A DNA stretch of 64,000 nt from Pollenia angustigena (taxonomy: Eukaryota > Arthropoda > Insecta > Diptera > Polleniidae): contig OV884060.1 in assembly GCA_930367215.1 (NCBI GenBank), forward strand, positions 94,822,151-94,886,150, in the 5' to 3' direction. This document shows positions 22,100-33,664 of this stretch, one piece after another. Positions within the stretch are counted from its first letter, which is position 1, and the number at the start of each line of letters is the position of its first letter. Made by a program: the position numbers and the translations under genes. The notes beneath the pieces are model-generated. The model searched no databases and was not told where the DNA came from. It saw nothing but the letters and a program-made list of their open reading frames with translations.

Positions 22100-23149
22100 T
22101 TTTATTTTAGTGTTTATTAAATTCATTAATTTAATTCTTTTACTACAATATTAATTTGCTGCCATTTCACAAATTTAGTTTCTTTCTTACACAATTTGCT
22201 TTAATATTTTTCTTTTGTCTCAATTGATAACCAAATTTGACGTTTTATGTAAGCAATAATTGTCAACGAAAATGGACTAACAATTATTGCAACATAAATT
22301 GTCGGCAATAAATATGTACAAAAAATTGCTGTCTACATGAAAGATAACATAATTTTGACATTTACTGCAATATATGTCGCAATAATTATCTCTGGTATTG
22401 ACGGGCAGTAAATTAAAAAAAATCTGTCCATTATCTAAAAATTGGTTAAGAACAAGGTAAAATAACTCATATTTAATGAAGAATCCCCAGGATATCGTTA
22501 ACCTTCCTCCAATGGCTATGCCATTCATTTTTATTTTAAGCTTTAATCACGAGGATCAAAATAATATATTGAATGTATTTTCTCCTGCACACTGGCTATA
22601 AGAGTATAACAATTTTTTGTTTGCTCTACAATCTAACAGGTAATAAAATTTTGATTCACAATTCATGGAGAAGTTCTTTACATATATCATTTAAACTTTT
22701 TTTTTTTTAAATTGTATGAACAGTTCCATACAAAAAAATCAAAAATTGCAATTTTTAGAGATCTTAAAACTTTATTCGATTTCGCACGTTCCCCCTAGAA
22801 GAACTAATACAACCTCTGAAAAATTCAATTTTTTTTAAAGTTTTCCCATACTTTTGTTTGGCAAATGCAACTTTTATCGTCGGCGAAAGTTAAAAACCCT
22901 AAAATTAGACCCATGAGATCGCAAATTACACTTTTCGCCCCCGCCCCCTTTTGAGGGCGGTTACATAAAATAATATTAAAAAAAAAAATTAAATATTAAA
23001 AGACAGTCTTAAACCAACTCTCGTTGCTATCAGACGTTTACTCGAATGCGTAAAAATAAGCAAATTATTGTTTTTGCTCTTACAAGTTTGAACTATATTA
23101 AAAAAAAAGCAATATACACACTTTTTATATAATAATTAAAAAAAAAAAC
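22100..23149. other. AT-rich stretch 5' of the I-clade element
   Basis: No supported gene. A minus-strand 80-codon frame at 22277-22528 has a Cys/Tyr/Phe-rich translation with no recognised motif. A GC-richer segment 'cgcccccgccccctttt' lies at about 22937. Confidence 0.35.
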
Positions 23150-23252
23150 AAGAAGTATACATAAAGACAGTAAAACTGAAAAAACACTAATAAATAAATT
23201 AAAAAAAAAACAAAAACAAAAAAAAAAATTTCAATAAATTAAGAAGTAACAA

Positions 23253-24175
23253 GTGATGATGAGTGAATCAGCAGAACAGTTTACTTTCATGGAAACACCA
23301 ATAATGTTAGACAAAAATAAAAAACTAAGTATAATATCTCCGGGAGAAAAATACTTAATAATGTCGCGCATTAAAAGTGACGATTCTCTTAAAAACGTGT
23401 CCCCCTTTCTTATCAAAAAAGTTGTGGACTATATAGCTTGCGGAGAAGTTACTCTTTGCAAAAAGCTACAAAACGGTACCATTTTAATACAAAAGGCAAA
23501 ACGTTTGTATGGTTAAAAAAATTTTGAAAAAAGTCAACGAAGCACTACAAGAAACCACTTAAATGTAACAAATGTTTTCAATATGTTCATGTTTCTAAGA
23601 TATGCAAAAATGAGCACATATGTTATAATTGCTCCCAAGCCTACCATCTAAATGCTGAATTGAAAGAGATGTGCAATGAAAGCCCTCTATGTACCAATTG
23701 CAAAAATTCGAGTTATGAAAATTGCAACCACGCTCCTATTAACAGAACATGCCCTGTCTTTCTCAAAGAGAAAGAAATACAGACAATAGTTACCCTAGAA
23801 AGAGTCAGCAGAAAGCAAGCAACAACAATTTACCAACAACGTCACAACAACTCAGCTACAACTTACTCATCCGTCCTTAATAAAAGCAATACCGCACCAA
23901 TACCAGAAACAGCACCATCAACCAACAACAACATGCATACTTCTACTATGAATATACAACCAAATATACAAACTAAACCACGTACCATAACGAGTTACGG
24001 GGATTTAGCAAGTGAAGACACTGACCAATCTGATATGAATAACCAAGGTTCACCGATAAAAAAATCTCCCAGGAAAAAATCTTTTTTATTACCCAAATCA
24101 ACACCAAAGAGGACAAGATCCCAAGTAAAAAAGCAACTCGAAGAGTTGCTCGACTCGAAACGTGCAAAGAATTAA
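23253..24175 (+). pseudogene. I-clade ORF1 (nucleocapsid-like), internally deleted and frame-shifted
   Basis: The N-terminal segment 23253-23516 (about 87 codons, containing SPFLIKKVVDYIACGEV) ends in a stop. A different frame then encodes three Cys-rich knuckles from about 23565: CNKCFQYVHVSKIC fits CX2CX4HX4C, CYNCSQAYHLNAEL starts the second, and CTNCKNSSYENCNHAPINRTC the third. A basic Ser/Thr/Gln-rich tail ends at 24175 (SPRKKSFLLPKS, KRTRSQVKKQ). ORF1 proteins of the I and Jockey groups bind RNA through such knuckles. The region between the N-terminal part and the knuckles seems shortened, and the frame changes there, near 23516-23560. Confidence 0.75.
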
Positions 24176-24240
24176 GAATTCACACAAAAACTCGATCTCT
24201 TAAGTATTATAAATCCCAACCACAACTAATACAGCTTTTA

Positions 24241-24620
24241 TTCTCTTTCAGTTCTTTTTCTTTTATTAATATCTGTTATACACATTTATCATCACTCTTG
24301 CTGTTACGCATAATGTCATTTGAACGGATGCTAATGTATTTTTATATATTTAAATCAACCTACCTCAATTTATCATTCATATCTATATCAAAAACTTATA
24401 ATGCTCATTTACTTAGATTAAATATTTCGATGATCTGTTTTTTTTGCATTCCTATCTGTTATACACATTTATCATCTCTCCCACTATTACATATTATGTT
24501 AATTGAACGCACCAAATTTATGTTTACTTATTAACATCTACTTATCTCTATTCAATATTTCTTTTTATATTAAAAACCTATATTGTTTATTTACTTAACT
24601 TTAACATTTTGGTGATCTTT
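24241..24620 (+). repeat. Direct duplication in the ORF1-ORF2 spacer
   Basis: 'atctgttatacacatttatc' recurs at about 24272 and 24456 (offset 184). Related flanks recur too: 'atgtcatttgaacg' / 'atgttaattgaacg' and 'catttacttag' / 'atttacttaac'. The copies are diverged. No coding role is apparent. It may hold untranslated sequence of the retrotransposon. Confidence 0.6.
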
Positions 24621-25121
24621 CGCCCTGATGTGCAACCTTATTGGCAGAAAATTAGAATTACGGTTCATTTCAACCTAAAAATTCGTTATGGACAAATATG
24701 CGACATTTTTGATTCGTTGTATATTACTAAATGACATTAAAAATTTTACAGTGGAATATGAACGGCTATAGGAATAATTATAATGAACTCCAGATCCTTT
24801 TGAGCACCTACTCACCGAGGATCTTATGTATTCAGGAGACACATGTACACGATTTGACTAACTTGTGTGTGCCGATTAACTATACATTATACGCTAGGAA
24901 TACATCCAATACAAGATATGGAGGTGTGGCCATACTGGTACATAACTCCCTGCAACACAGACAAATAAATTTAGGGCGTGATCAAGGCATAGACACTATT
25001 TGTGTAGAAATAACTTCCAGAATTAAATTTAACATATTCTCTTCATATATTATACCGGATCAAAACTTTACTAAGAATCATCTCAATGACATATTTAGGG
25101 GATCTATATATCCCGGCATTA

Positions 25122-28100
25122 TGTAACGATTCTGTGTTTGGGTTAACTAAGTTTGGGAACGAGGCTACCTATTAAATTCGGCCGTGCTCGTCGGATGGGG
25201 AGGGTTGTGTAATGTTCCCAATAGAAAAAGGTAGAATAATTTAAGAATCATAACCGGAAACTTTACTTTAGGTAGCATGACTAAAATAAATGACCTACAG
25301 AGTTAGAGAGAGAAGAAAGAAGTGGTTGCTGATTGTAGGGTAGCTTGAGGTGGTGTACACTACCCTATGACTTATCCCGCCCACCATGCTGACAGTATGC
25401 TAATTATTCGTTGTCAGCCCAAAAACAAACTAAAAATTGAAACAAACTAAATAACCTCTTTGTACATTCTTACCCAACTTCACCTTTCGTAATAAAATAA
25501 ATTAGAATTTCAAGTTTAATAACATTATAACATTTCAATGTTTATTTATATAGAAGAACATCTTAAATTATATATATAAAAAAAAAAAAAATCAAAACAA
25601 ACAAAAGTTTTAAGATATGCTAATACTGCGTAATATTTATAGGTTTTAACAATGAACGTCCGTGGTTATAAGAAAAAGAAGTCTATTAAAATTTTCTTTA
25701 AAATAGTAAAGTATTGAAACTTATTGAATATTATACATCGATGAAGATGTGTTTCATTCAAATTTATTTAAATTATAAAAAAAAAAAAAATTATAAGTAT
25801 TTTTGTGTGTGTGGTGTTTTATTATTTGCAATATGAATATTCAAAATTTAATAATCAAAACTTATTGTTTATATACTTTCACTAGCAACATTGGTAGCAG
25901 TAGATACATTTGTGTTCTTTAGCAACATCCAATGTATTTGTATTGTATATTCATATTACCAATATAAAAAATTTAAAGAGAGTGAATAAAATTATGTCGG
26001 AAGTAAAATAAACCAAAGAACAAGTCAACTTACTTATTTATATACACGTTCCATCGCAGTCAGCAGGCGCCGGATGACAGATGAAATTGATGCGCAGAAG
26101 GTTTAACGTCGATTGTATATAAATACAAAGAGTGTATGTGTGGAATTAGCAACAACTGACAGGGCTTTTATTCGGTCATAGCTAAACCACAGATACACTA
26201 TTTTTATAGATGTTTAAAAAAAAAAAAATTTGTATATATATCAATATTTAAACGTGCATGTTATGGATGAATGTTTCAATTGGTTTCAAATGTGTGTGAT
26301 GTCTGTGTGTAAGTTTTTCAATAATAGAGCGAGAACTTTGTTTGTGTGTTTATGTACGTAGAATTGGTATGTTTGTGTTATTAAATGTTACTGTATTTGA
26401 ATTTAGACTTGAATGAAAGAAAAAAAAAAAACTTCAATAGGTGACCATTATTGAATAATATTGAAAAGTTAATTATTTTTATGTGTTTTAATAACACCTA
26501 TTTATGAAATGTAAAATTTAATTAAGTAAAGATAGAATCAAAATAATGAATATTAACTATGAACGTTCTTGTTACTTTAATATAGAATGTTACAATAACT
26601 AAAGTTTTGTAATCCTTTCCCAAAGTTTCTTTAAAATAATTTTAAAGAAAAGAATTTAGTTGTTAAATTATGTTTTTAGGTTATTTACAAAAAAAAATTA
26701 AAGTATCTTAACGCAGTTTGTTTGAAGCACTTGCAAATGCTTATAGTGTCATATTCAGGATACAAATTTGAATTTGAGAAAAGAGGTTTATTGTAACCTC
26801 TGGTCACCCTTATAAACAAAAGGGTGCCAGAAGTGGTTTTATCTCAACGATATAGGCTTGTCTTTCAGCACTTACTGTTAAGTTTTTCCTTACACAAACG
26901 AACTAAGAAAAAACAACAGAAAAGGGTGATGTCCCCCTTTAAGAACGTATATACTTAAAAATTTCCAAAACACTGGCTTAATAGTACCACTAGATTTATT
27001 AATATGTAGGTTCGAATGTTTATACGAGTTTTCCCAGCTGAGACGCAAATTTTCAATAGTAGGATAACTTCTCCTCACTACCCAAATCAGGGCTGTCAGA
27101 TATGGCGATTTCTCGCCAAACGTGGCGATTTTGAAAAGTGTTTGGCGATCGGATTTCTCATTTGGCGACTGGCGACTTTTATGGCGATTTCTGATATAAC
27201 TGGCGATTACCTTGGCTATTTTTACCATTTATATTATTTCGGCAATTTTGTTTAACAACTTGTCATTTTTGTTATCATTACTAATATAAAAAAACTTATT
27301 AAGTGAATTTTATATGCAGTCACTATTTTATTCTAATAGTATGTATGTAATTCTAATAGTATGAAGGTCAAAACTCCAGTAATGAAATCGGTGAGACTGA
27401 AGTGTACGATCTTATAGACTTGTGTACTTAGTTTAAGTTTTTAACTGAATACGTATATGATCTCTTAAAAAAAATTACAGAATCAAAACAAATAATCTTT
27501 GGAAAAGGTTTCCTGATGAGCTGGCCGAAGCAACCAGTGAAATGCGCATAGAAGCTAGCTTTCCCTCAACAATAAATCTCAGTGTATTTACCAAATATGA
27601 AAAATTGGGAGCTTATCTCATCATACGGAAATCTTATTAAAAACAAAATTTACTTCGGCGACTTTTTTGTATTTTTTCTCAGTTTTTGGCGATTTTTGAC
27701 TGAAAAATTATACTAGCGTTTTTTGTATGCAAAATTTAATTTAAAAAAAAAAGAAAATTTTACAAAAACTGAACAAAATCGACGTTTGGCGATTTTTGGC
27801 GATTTCTGACATCCGGTATGGCGATGGAGCTCAAAAAAATCTGACAACCCTGACCCAAATACCGGAATCTTCGACAAAAGTTAGGCACCAAAAAAAAAAA
27901 AATAAGATACCAAAGACTTCCAATTCCAATTGAATTTTTAAATAAAATTTCCTCGAAAAATTTAAGGGATGAAAATCTTCAAATCCTTTATTAAAAAAAA
28001 CTTTTGGAAAATTAATTATGTGCTGCGACTGACTCACTCAAAAAAATATTTTTAAATGAAAATTTTTTTCAAATACCAACAAAAAATGAATTTAAAAACC

Positions 28101-28247
28101 AAAGCCTGTTTTTATAAAAATCTTAAAAATGGAAAAATATGGAAATGAGCAAGAATTTTCCTACACTCAAAACGAAATATTGGTAAAATGTTATCAAAAT
28201 GTAAACTGAACATTCGTAAATTATTAATAAAACAAGTCGCCATCACA
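25122..28247 (-). repeat. Downstream (3') LTR of the Gypsy element, enlarged by a hAT insertion
   Basis: Matches the LTR at 33665-36010 except for scattered substitutions, small indels, and an extra 765-bp hAT miniature element at 27088-27852 with its 8-bp duplication. It begins TG and ends CA on the plus strand. Confidence 0.93.
27088..27852. mobile_element. Non-autonomous hAT element inside one LTR
   Basis: Starts CAGGGCTGTCAGATAT and ends ATCTGACAACCCTG (inverted repeats with one mismatch over 14). It is flanked by an 8-bp duplication ACCCAAAT (27080-27087 and 27853-27860), diagnostic of hAT insertion. The empty site is visible in the other LTR. Both subterminal regions are packed with TGGCGATTT and TGGCGAC motifs. 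A short spliced-looking open segment in the middle (about 27483-27640, containing NLWKRFPDELAEATSEMRIEAS) may be a remnant of a coding exon. Origin unknown. Confidence 0.93.
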
Positions 28248-28250
28248 AAA

Positions 28251-28287
28251 CAGATGAAATTATAAGGACACTGTAGAATTTCATCTG
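28251..28287. other. 11-bp inverted repeat where the polypurine tract is expected
   Basis: CAGATGAAATT (28251-28261) and AATTTCATCTG (28277-28287) are perfect inverted repeats with a 15-nt loop, 3 nt inside the downstream LTR boundary. On the transcribed strand the bases immediately 5' of the LTR are pyrimidine-rich (CATCTGTTT), not the usual purine run that primes plus-strand synthesis. The role of the hairpin is unknown. Confidence 0.6.
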
Positions 28288-28311
28288 AAATAAGATGACT
28301 ATCGGTAAATA

Positions 28312-31300
28312 TTATGTCCAAATATCCTTCATATGATATACCCCTACATGTTTGCCGTTACTGTCCTCGAGTTCGTAATTTACGTTACCAATCTTCTGCT
28401 TTACAACAGCCTTAACACATGTCGGAGCAAGCTTGGCATTAAAATTATCCGCCAGTGAGCTCTGTACGAAATTTCGCCGAAAAACAGTTTGACCAATATT
28501 GAATTCCCGCCTGCGTGATCTCAAATTGTAGGTCATAACATTACGTTCATATGCGTCCTTTATCCTTGCCCGTATAGAGTCACGTAGAAGTGTAAATTTA
28601 TCCTGTCTTTCCAATTCTGTATCTGTCTCCGCCAACAGTCTGAGACTACGTAAAATCTTATAGTCTTGTCCATGTGTAATCATAGTTTGTCCGAACACTA
28701 AGTCATAAGGGGTCCGTCCGGTGGTCTGATGAACGCTGCTACGAATAGCACAATTGACACTAGGAATATATTCATCCCACTGTCGTTGGTCATTACGAAT
28801 GTAAGAGCGGAGAGCCTCATTTATGGAGCGGTTTACCCTCTCACTTGCGTTGGACTGTGGGCTATGTACAGCGGTGAATTGGTGTTGAATTCCAAATTTG
28901 TCGACTATCTTTTTGAATTCATTTGACTTGAATTGGCTTCCATTATCTGAAACAATAATCTCCGGAACACCAAAACACGTAAATACTTCGTTCAGAAGAT
29001 AATCGACTATCGGCTTGGTTACAAATTTCTTTAAGGGCTTCAAAAACGTAAATTTCGTAAAGTGGTCAAGGATTATTAAAATTCCTATATTTCCGGATTT
29101 AGTACGTGGGAATGGTCCTATGAGGTCCATATAAAGACGTTGAAATGGCCGTTCGGTTTCAACCATCTGGCCCATAGGTGGTTTAAGACACGATGTTGGT
29201 GCTTTGGATGTTTTGCACAATTCGCAGTTGAGAACGTACTCCTTGACGTCGGACACTAGTTTTGGCCAAAAGAAGAATGTTCTGATTCTATGTACGGTTT
29301 TGGCTATACCTCCATGTCCTGCGTGTGGTATGTCATGAGCAGCGTAAATTACATCCTTGCGCAACTCATCAGGCACATACAATTTCCATAAATCAGACTC
29401 ATCGAAGTTGCCAGAAGTGAAACCTGTCCTCCTATATATATACTTGTCCACTACTCGATAGTCGGGAGTATCTAACTTTGAAAATTCCAATCTTAAACGA
29501 GAATATTCTGGGCTATTAAAAGCTGTAGATTGCAAATCTACAGATGGCAAAGTCTCTATATCTAAAGCAGCTATGTTACTGTCTTCTTCGAATGCTCGGG
29601 ATAACGCATCCGGCACGACATTTTCGCTCCCTTTTCGGTGTTCGATTGTAAAATCAAAACCTTGTAGTTTAAGCGCCCACCTGGCCAAACGACCGGCAAG
29701 ATCTTTCTGCCGCATAAGCCACTTGAGGCTGGCGTGGTCAGTTATCACCTTAAATTCGTGGCCCTCAATATAGGCCCGAAACTTCCTAATGGCCAGAATA
29801 ACAGCCAAACACTCAAGCTCAGTGATGGAATAATTCCTTTGGGCTTTATTAAGTTTTTGAGACATGAACGCAATTGGCCGTTCGATGCCATCGTTGTCGA
29901 CTTGTGCCAAAACGGCGCCGATACCATAAGTACTGGCGTCGCATTGAACAACAAACGGTTTTTCGAAATCGGCGTGTACCAAAACGGGAGCTGACGTTAA
30001 TTTAGTTTTGACGCTGTCAAAGGACATCTGGGCGTCGACTGTCCATACAAAGGTTTTACGTTTCGACAAGAGCTCAGTCATTGGGAATGTCACGGTCGCG
30101 TAATCGTCAATGAACCGACGGTACCAGCCCGCCATACCAAGAAATTGACGTAGCTGGCGTACCGTTTTAGGAACCGGAAACTCAGAAATGGCCTTCACCT
30201 TTCCTGGATCCACTCTTAACGATCCCTCCCCTACAATGTATCCCAGATACTGGACTTTACGTAAACAAAATGAGCTCTTCTTAACATTTATTGTTAAGTT
30301 GTCTCGACGAAGTTGTGTGGCCACCTCCCGCAAGTGTGTAATGTGTTCGTCAAAGTCTTTTGAAATAATTAACAAATCGTCCAAGTACACAAAAACATTT
30401 GTTTTAAGGTTATACGGAATGACACGGTCCATTAGTCTGCACATTGTTGGTGGTGCGTTACACAACCCAAACGGCATTCTTGTGAATTGGTACAAGGGCC
30501 GATTAGGGATTGTGAATGCAGTCTTCTGTCGCGATTCTTCGTCCAATTTAATTTGCCAAAAGGCATCCTAGAGATCCACTTTTGATATATAATAAATTGG
30601 AGGAAGTCTCGAAATAAGTCCGTCTATGTTCGGTATCGGGTAGGAGTCTTTTATAGTCACAGTATTCAATTTACGACTGTCCAAGCAAAACCTCACTTTC
30701 CCAGGTTTGACAATCAAAACCCCTGGAGAAGACCAAGGTGATGTTGGGCATTCTTCAATCACACCTAGTTGCAGCATCCTGTCCACTTCACCACATAAAA
30801 GTTTTTCCCTGGCTGGTGAAATTGGGTAGTACCTTTGTTTGATAGGGGAGGAATTGCCAGTATCGATATTGTGTTCTAGCAATGTAGTGCATCCTAAACC
30901 GTCGCGGTCAGAGTTTGGGTAATAATCAATTACTTTTTGTAATTGTTGCCTCTGGGATAGAGATAACGGTATTTTATCCGAATCCACGTCGGAAACTATC
31001 CCACTGATGGTTATCATGGGAACGATTTGGATCCCAAATTTCTCCCAGAAGTCCATCCCACATATCACGTCTTGGGTAATAGAATTTATTACCAAGAAAT
31101 CAATTGATTTCTGTTGACCACTGTACGTTATATCTAACGTCACAGTACCTAAAACTTGCTGTCGTTGTCCGTCTGCTGTTTTGACGTTACCCAAACCACG
31201 TCTGAAATGGTGAAAATTTAATATTTCCGACACAAGCTCACCACCAATGACATTTACATTCACGCCACTGTCCATTAATGCCAAGTAATTTCTATTAAAA

Positions 31301-31686
31301 ATATTCAATCTAATGTAGGGTCTATTATCGTCTTCCTTATTTATCAAAGAAGAAACAACATACGTTCGAAAATGTTTTCTACGCTCATAAAATTGACGAA
31401 TTCTTCCAGAGGATCGGGTTGGCTTAAGTTTCATATATGGCTGGCCGAAGATTCTTGCCCTAATACGATTATATTCGGCAATGCGAATGTGGTAAGGTCG
31501 TTGCAGAGGGTGTAATTTCGGTAACTCAGATTCATTTTTGTTATTGTCAAGTACATGTCGAAAGTCAGGTAAATTATTAAATTCCGGCTTAACATCCAAA
31601 CAAATGTCACGAGTTATTTGATTTTCGGATGTCCGTCCTTTGTCACACGAACATCCCTTTTCACGTTTCCCTGCTTTGACTGACAA
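28312..31686 (-). pseudogene. pol: Gypsy pol: protease, reverse transcriptase, RNase H, integrase; one in-frame TAG
   Basis: Upstream part, 31686-30568 (372 residues): aspartic protease with LMDSGVNVNVIG (active Asp-Ser-Gly at about 139-141; the usual Thr/Ser-Gly-Ala is altered to Ser-Gly-Val), then the RT fingers (WSSPGVLIVKPGKVRFCLD). A TAG at 30568-30570 follows SKVDL. The frame then continues without other breaks for about 750 residues. Numbering from 30546: FGLCNAPPTM, YLDD at 54-57, RNase H acidic residues near 203, 243, 270 and 313, integrase HHCC (H404, H408 or H411, C441, C444) and the catalytic triad D474, D534, E569 (SDNGSQF, ASERVNR). The C-terminus ends VYHMKDIWT. The -1 frame relative to gag and overlap of about 73 nt suggest ribosomal frameshifting. 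The single nonsense codon makes this copy non-autonomous unless read through. Confidence 0.92.
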
Positions 31687-32849
31687 TTGAGACAGTTGGG
31701 CTTATAAATATTCTTGGCCCCACAACCGTAACAAAAGACTGTCCTCGGTTCTAAACAGTCTATGAAAATGTGACCAACGTTGTCACAATTCCAACATTTT
31801 CCCGACCTAATTCCACAACAAATTCCCGAATCGTCCTCGTCCACTTTGATGGGTAATTGAGTGTCAGTTTCTACAACTTCGGACAACTGTTTTTGAATAG
31901 AAGGTTTGTTCGAACTGGAAGAAAAATCCTTCATAAAATTTTCGTACCTTCGTACTGCACGTCTCAATTGGGGTAAACGAGTAATTTCGAGATGTAAAAT
32001 CTCGTGTCTTACCTCGGGTCTTAAATTGCGTTGGATCGTCTCGCATAAATCATTTTCGGTAAATGGGGTTCTCAATTTGTCACAAAGTGTTATAATTGCG
32101 TCATAAAATTCATCAAATGTCTCGTTCGGTCTTTGTTTTCGTCGCAAAATGTCGTCTTTAATGTCAAAGTCAGTAGTGAAGTCCTTATATTGTCGCTTCA
32201 AGGCGTCACATAAGTCGTCCCAGTCCATAAGTTCAGTTACCCTGTGGTACCGCCAATACCATTTAAGGGCTTTACCCTCGAATAGTAGATGAGCATGCTC
32301 ACATAGTAAGTCAAAATCCCCCCTAAGATTGGATCTTGTGAGGGTATTGACTCTATAAATGAATTCCTCAATACTGAATTCCAATGAATCACCGGTGAAT
32401 CGAATTCTCCAGTTGCGAATAATGTTCAGAATTCGTTCCGAACTTGAGCCGGAATCCCTGGTACAACGAGCGTCACGTCCTTGTCTAGAAGTTACACTTC
32501 GAGCATCCTCCTCAGCAGGATTTCTGTCCATTCGTCTAGTAATACTTTGTAGTCTATCCTGTCCATCCGGTATCCGACCCGACAAGTCGACATTCTGCAT
32601 GCTATTAGAAATCATGTCCGCTATTTCTTCCCTAAAACCGCTCATTGTCTCATGGACAATTCGTCGAACACGCGCATCATTCGCAGATTCCTGTTCGACT
32701 GCTTCCCGACGAGCCTGTTGTCGCGCCCAAGGTCGATTTGTAGGTCTAGATGCGTCACCGCCGGCGGCCTCATCTAACGTCATGGTTCTGTTGGCCGTCT
32801 CCTGTCCCACATTCGAAGGAATGTCCTCACAGCTACGAACCACAAACAT
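31614..32849 (-). CDS. gag: Gypsy Gag polyprotein
   Basis: An open frame of 411 residues from ATG at 32849. The N-terminal half is Arg/Glu/Asp-rich and probably flexible. A retrotransposon Gag capsid-like region follows (WRIRFTGDSLEFSIEEFIYR, then LLFEGKALKWYW, FDIKDDILRRKQRPNETFDE). Near the C-terminus, CWNCDNVGHIFIDC is a standard CX2CX4HX4C knuckle. A second, CYGCGAKNIYKPNC, has Ile at the His position, then CLNC. Gag packages the RNA and forms the particle. I chose the ATG at 32849 because the two codons before it are not a normal start. The stop at 31614 lies inside pol, in a different frame. Confidence 0.9.
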   Translation of the reverse strand: MFVVRSCEDIPSNVGQETANRTMTLDEAAGGDASRPTNRPWARQQARREAVEQESANDARVRRIVHETMSGFREEIADMISNSMQNVDLSGRIPDGQDRLQSITRRMDRNPAEEDARSVTSRQGRDARCTRDSGSSSERILNIIRNWRIRFTGDSLEFSIEEFIYRVNTLTRSNLRGDFDLLCEHAHLLFEGKALKWYWRYHRVTELMDWDDLCDALKRQYKDFTTDFDIKDDILRRKQRPNETFDEFYDAIITLCDKLRTPFTENDLCETIQRNLRPEVRHEILHLEITRLPQLRRAVRRYENFMKDFSSSSNKPSIQKQLSEVVETDTQLPIKVDEDDSGICCGIRSGKCWNCDNVGHIFIDCLEPRTVFCYGCGAKNIYKPNCLNCQSKQGNVKRDVRVTKDGHPKIK

Positions 32850-33664
32850 TGTCACAAATTAAGTAAAAATTTGACAGTAACGTCAATAAAATGAAATCAA
32901 GTAAAAAAAATAAAATACCTGACTGAAATATTCAGTAAATTTTCAAAAACACTAGTTAATACGTTATATAAATTTACTACTACTCGGTAAAGTAAAATGG
33001 GTAGAACATATGCAGCTAACAAAAAAAAAATAAATAAATAAAATAAAAGAGAAAAATAATTAAAACAATCATCAACCTAACCACTGAATAAAAGCAAAGT
33101 TGTTTGTTGCTCACTTCAAATGGAAACTTTTGACAGAAGCCAAAAGAATGAAGTCCAAGATTAAAGTGATACAAAAGTTTGAAATGAGGGAGTGATTATC
33201 CGGTGCGGGAAAGTAACAATCTATAATCATTTACTTTACGTCCACACATCCAGAAAAATCAAACAAGAAAACTAAATTTTGAAGCAAGAGAATAGTTACT
33301 AAACGAAAAGTTCAAAGACTAGAAAGAGAAAGAGAGGAGAGAATGAGTCGAACGAGTATTGTACCGAAACCGTCCAATACAACTTCTCTAGTTCGAACCC
33401 AAACCCTGATAACTGAAGTCCTATCAAATGAAAACCGGGAATTGGTTACTATATTAATAATGACCAATTAAGTCCTCAGATCCAAGTAATAAAACAAAAG
33501 CTAAAAATAAACGGAAGATGAAAATAAAAGAGAAATGGAAAACTAAGCAAATCACCACCCCAAAAGGATTCAAAGAGGCCTCAGCATCTAGATAACAATT
33601 GCACAAAAAAAAAAAATTTAAACTTACGAAAGCTGAGGCCCCACGATGGGCGCCAAAAATCTCC
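32850..33664 (-). other. Gypsy leader region
   Basis: About 815 bp between the upstream LTR and gag, A-rich on the plus strand, with no long open frame. It starts (transcript sense) with the primer-binding site and a splice-donor-like GTAAGT at about 33625. I see no evidence for a spliced envelope message, because no further open frame follows pol. Confidence 0.5.
33637..33655 (-). other. Primer-binding site, Lys-tRNA (CUU)-like
   Basis: On the minus strand, TGGCGCCCATCGTGGGGCC starts 9 nt after the LTR. From memory, the 3' end of Drosophila-type tRNA-Lys(CUU) is GCCCCACGUUGGGCGCCA; its complement matches 17 of 18 bases here. The gap between LTR and site is larger than in many elements. Confidence 0.75.

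Noticed and set aside
30188..30571. 127-codon plus-strand frame
   Set aside because: Antisense of the Gypsy RT.
32359..32862. 167-codon plus-strand frame
   Set aside because: Antisense of the Gypsy gag gene, no motif of its own.
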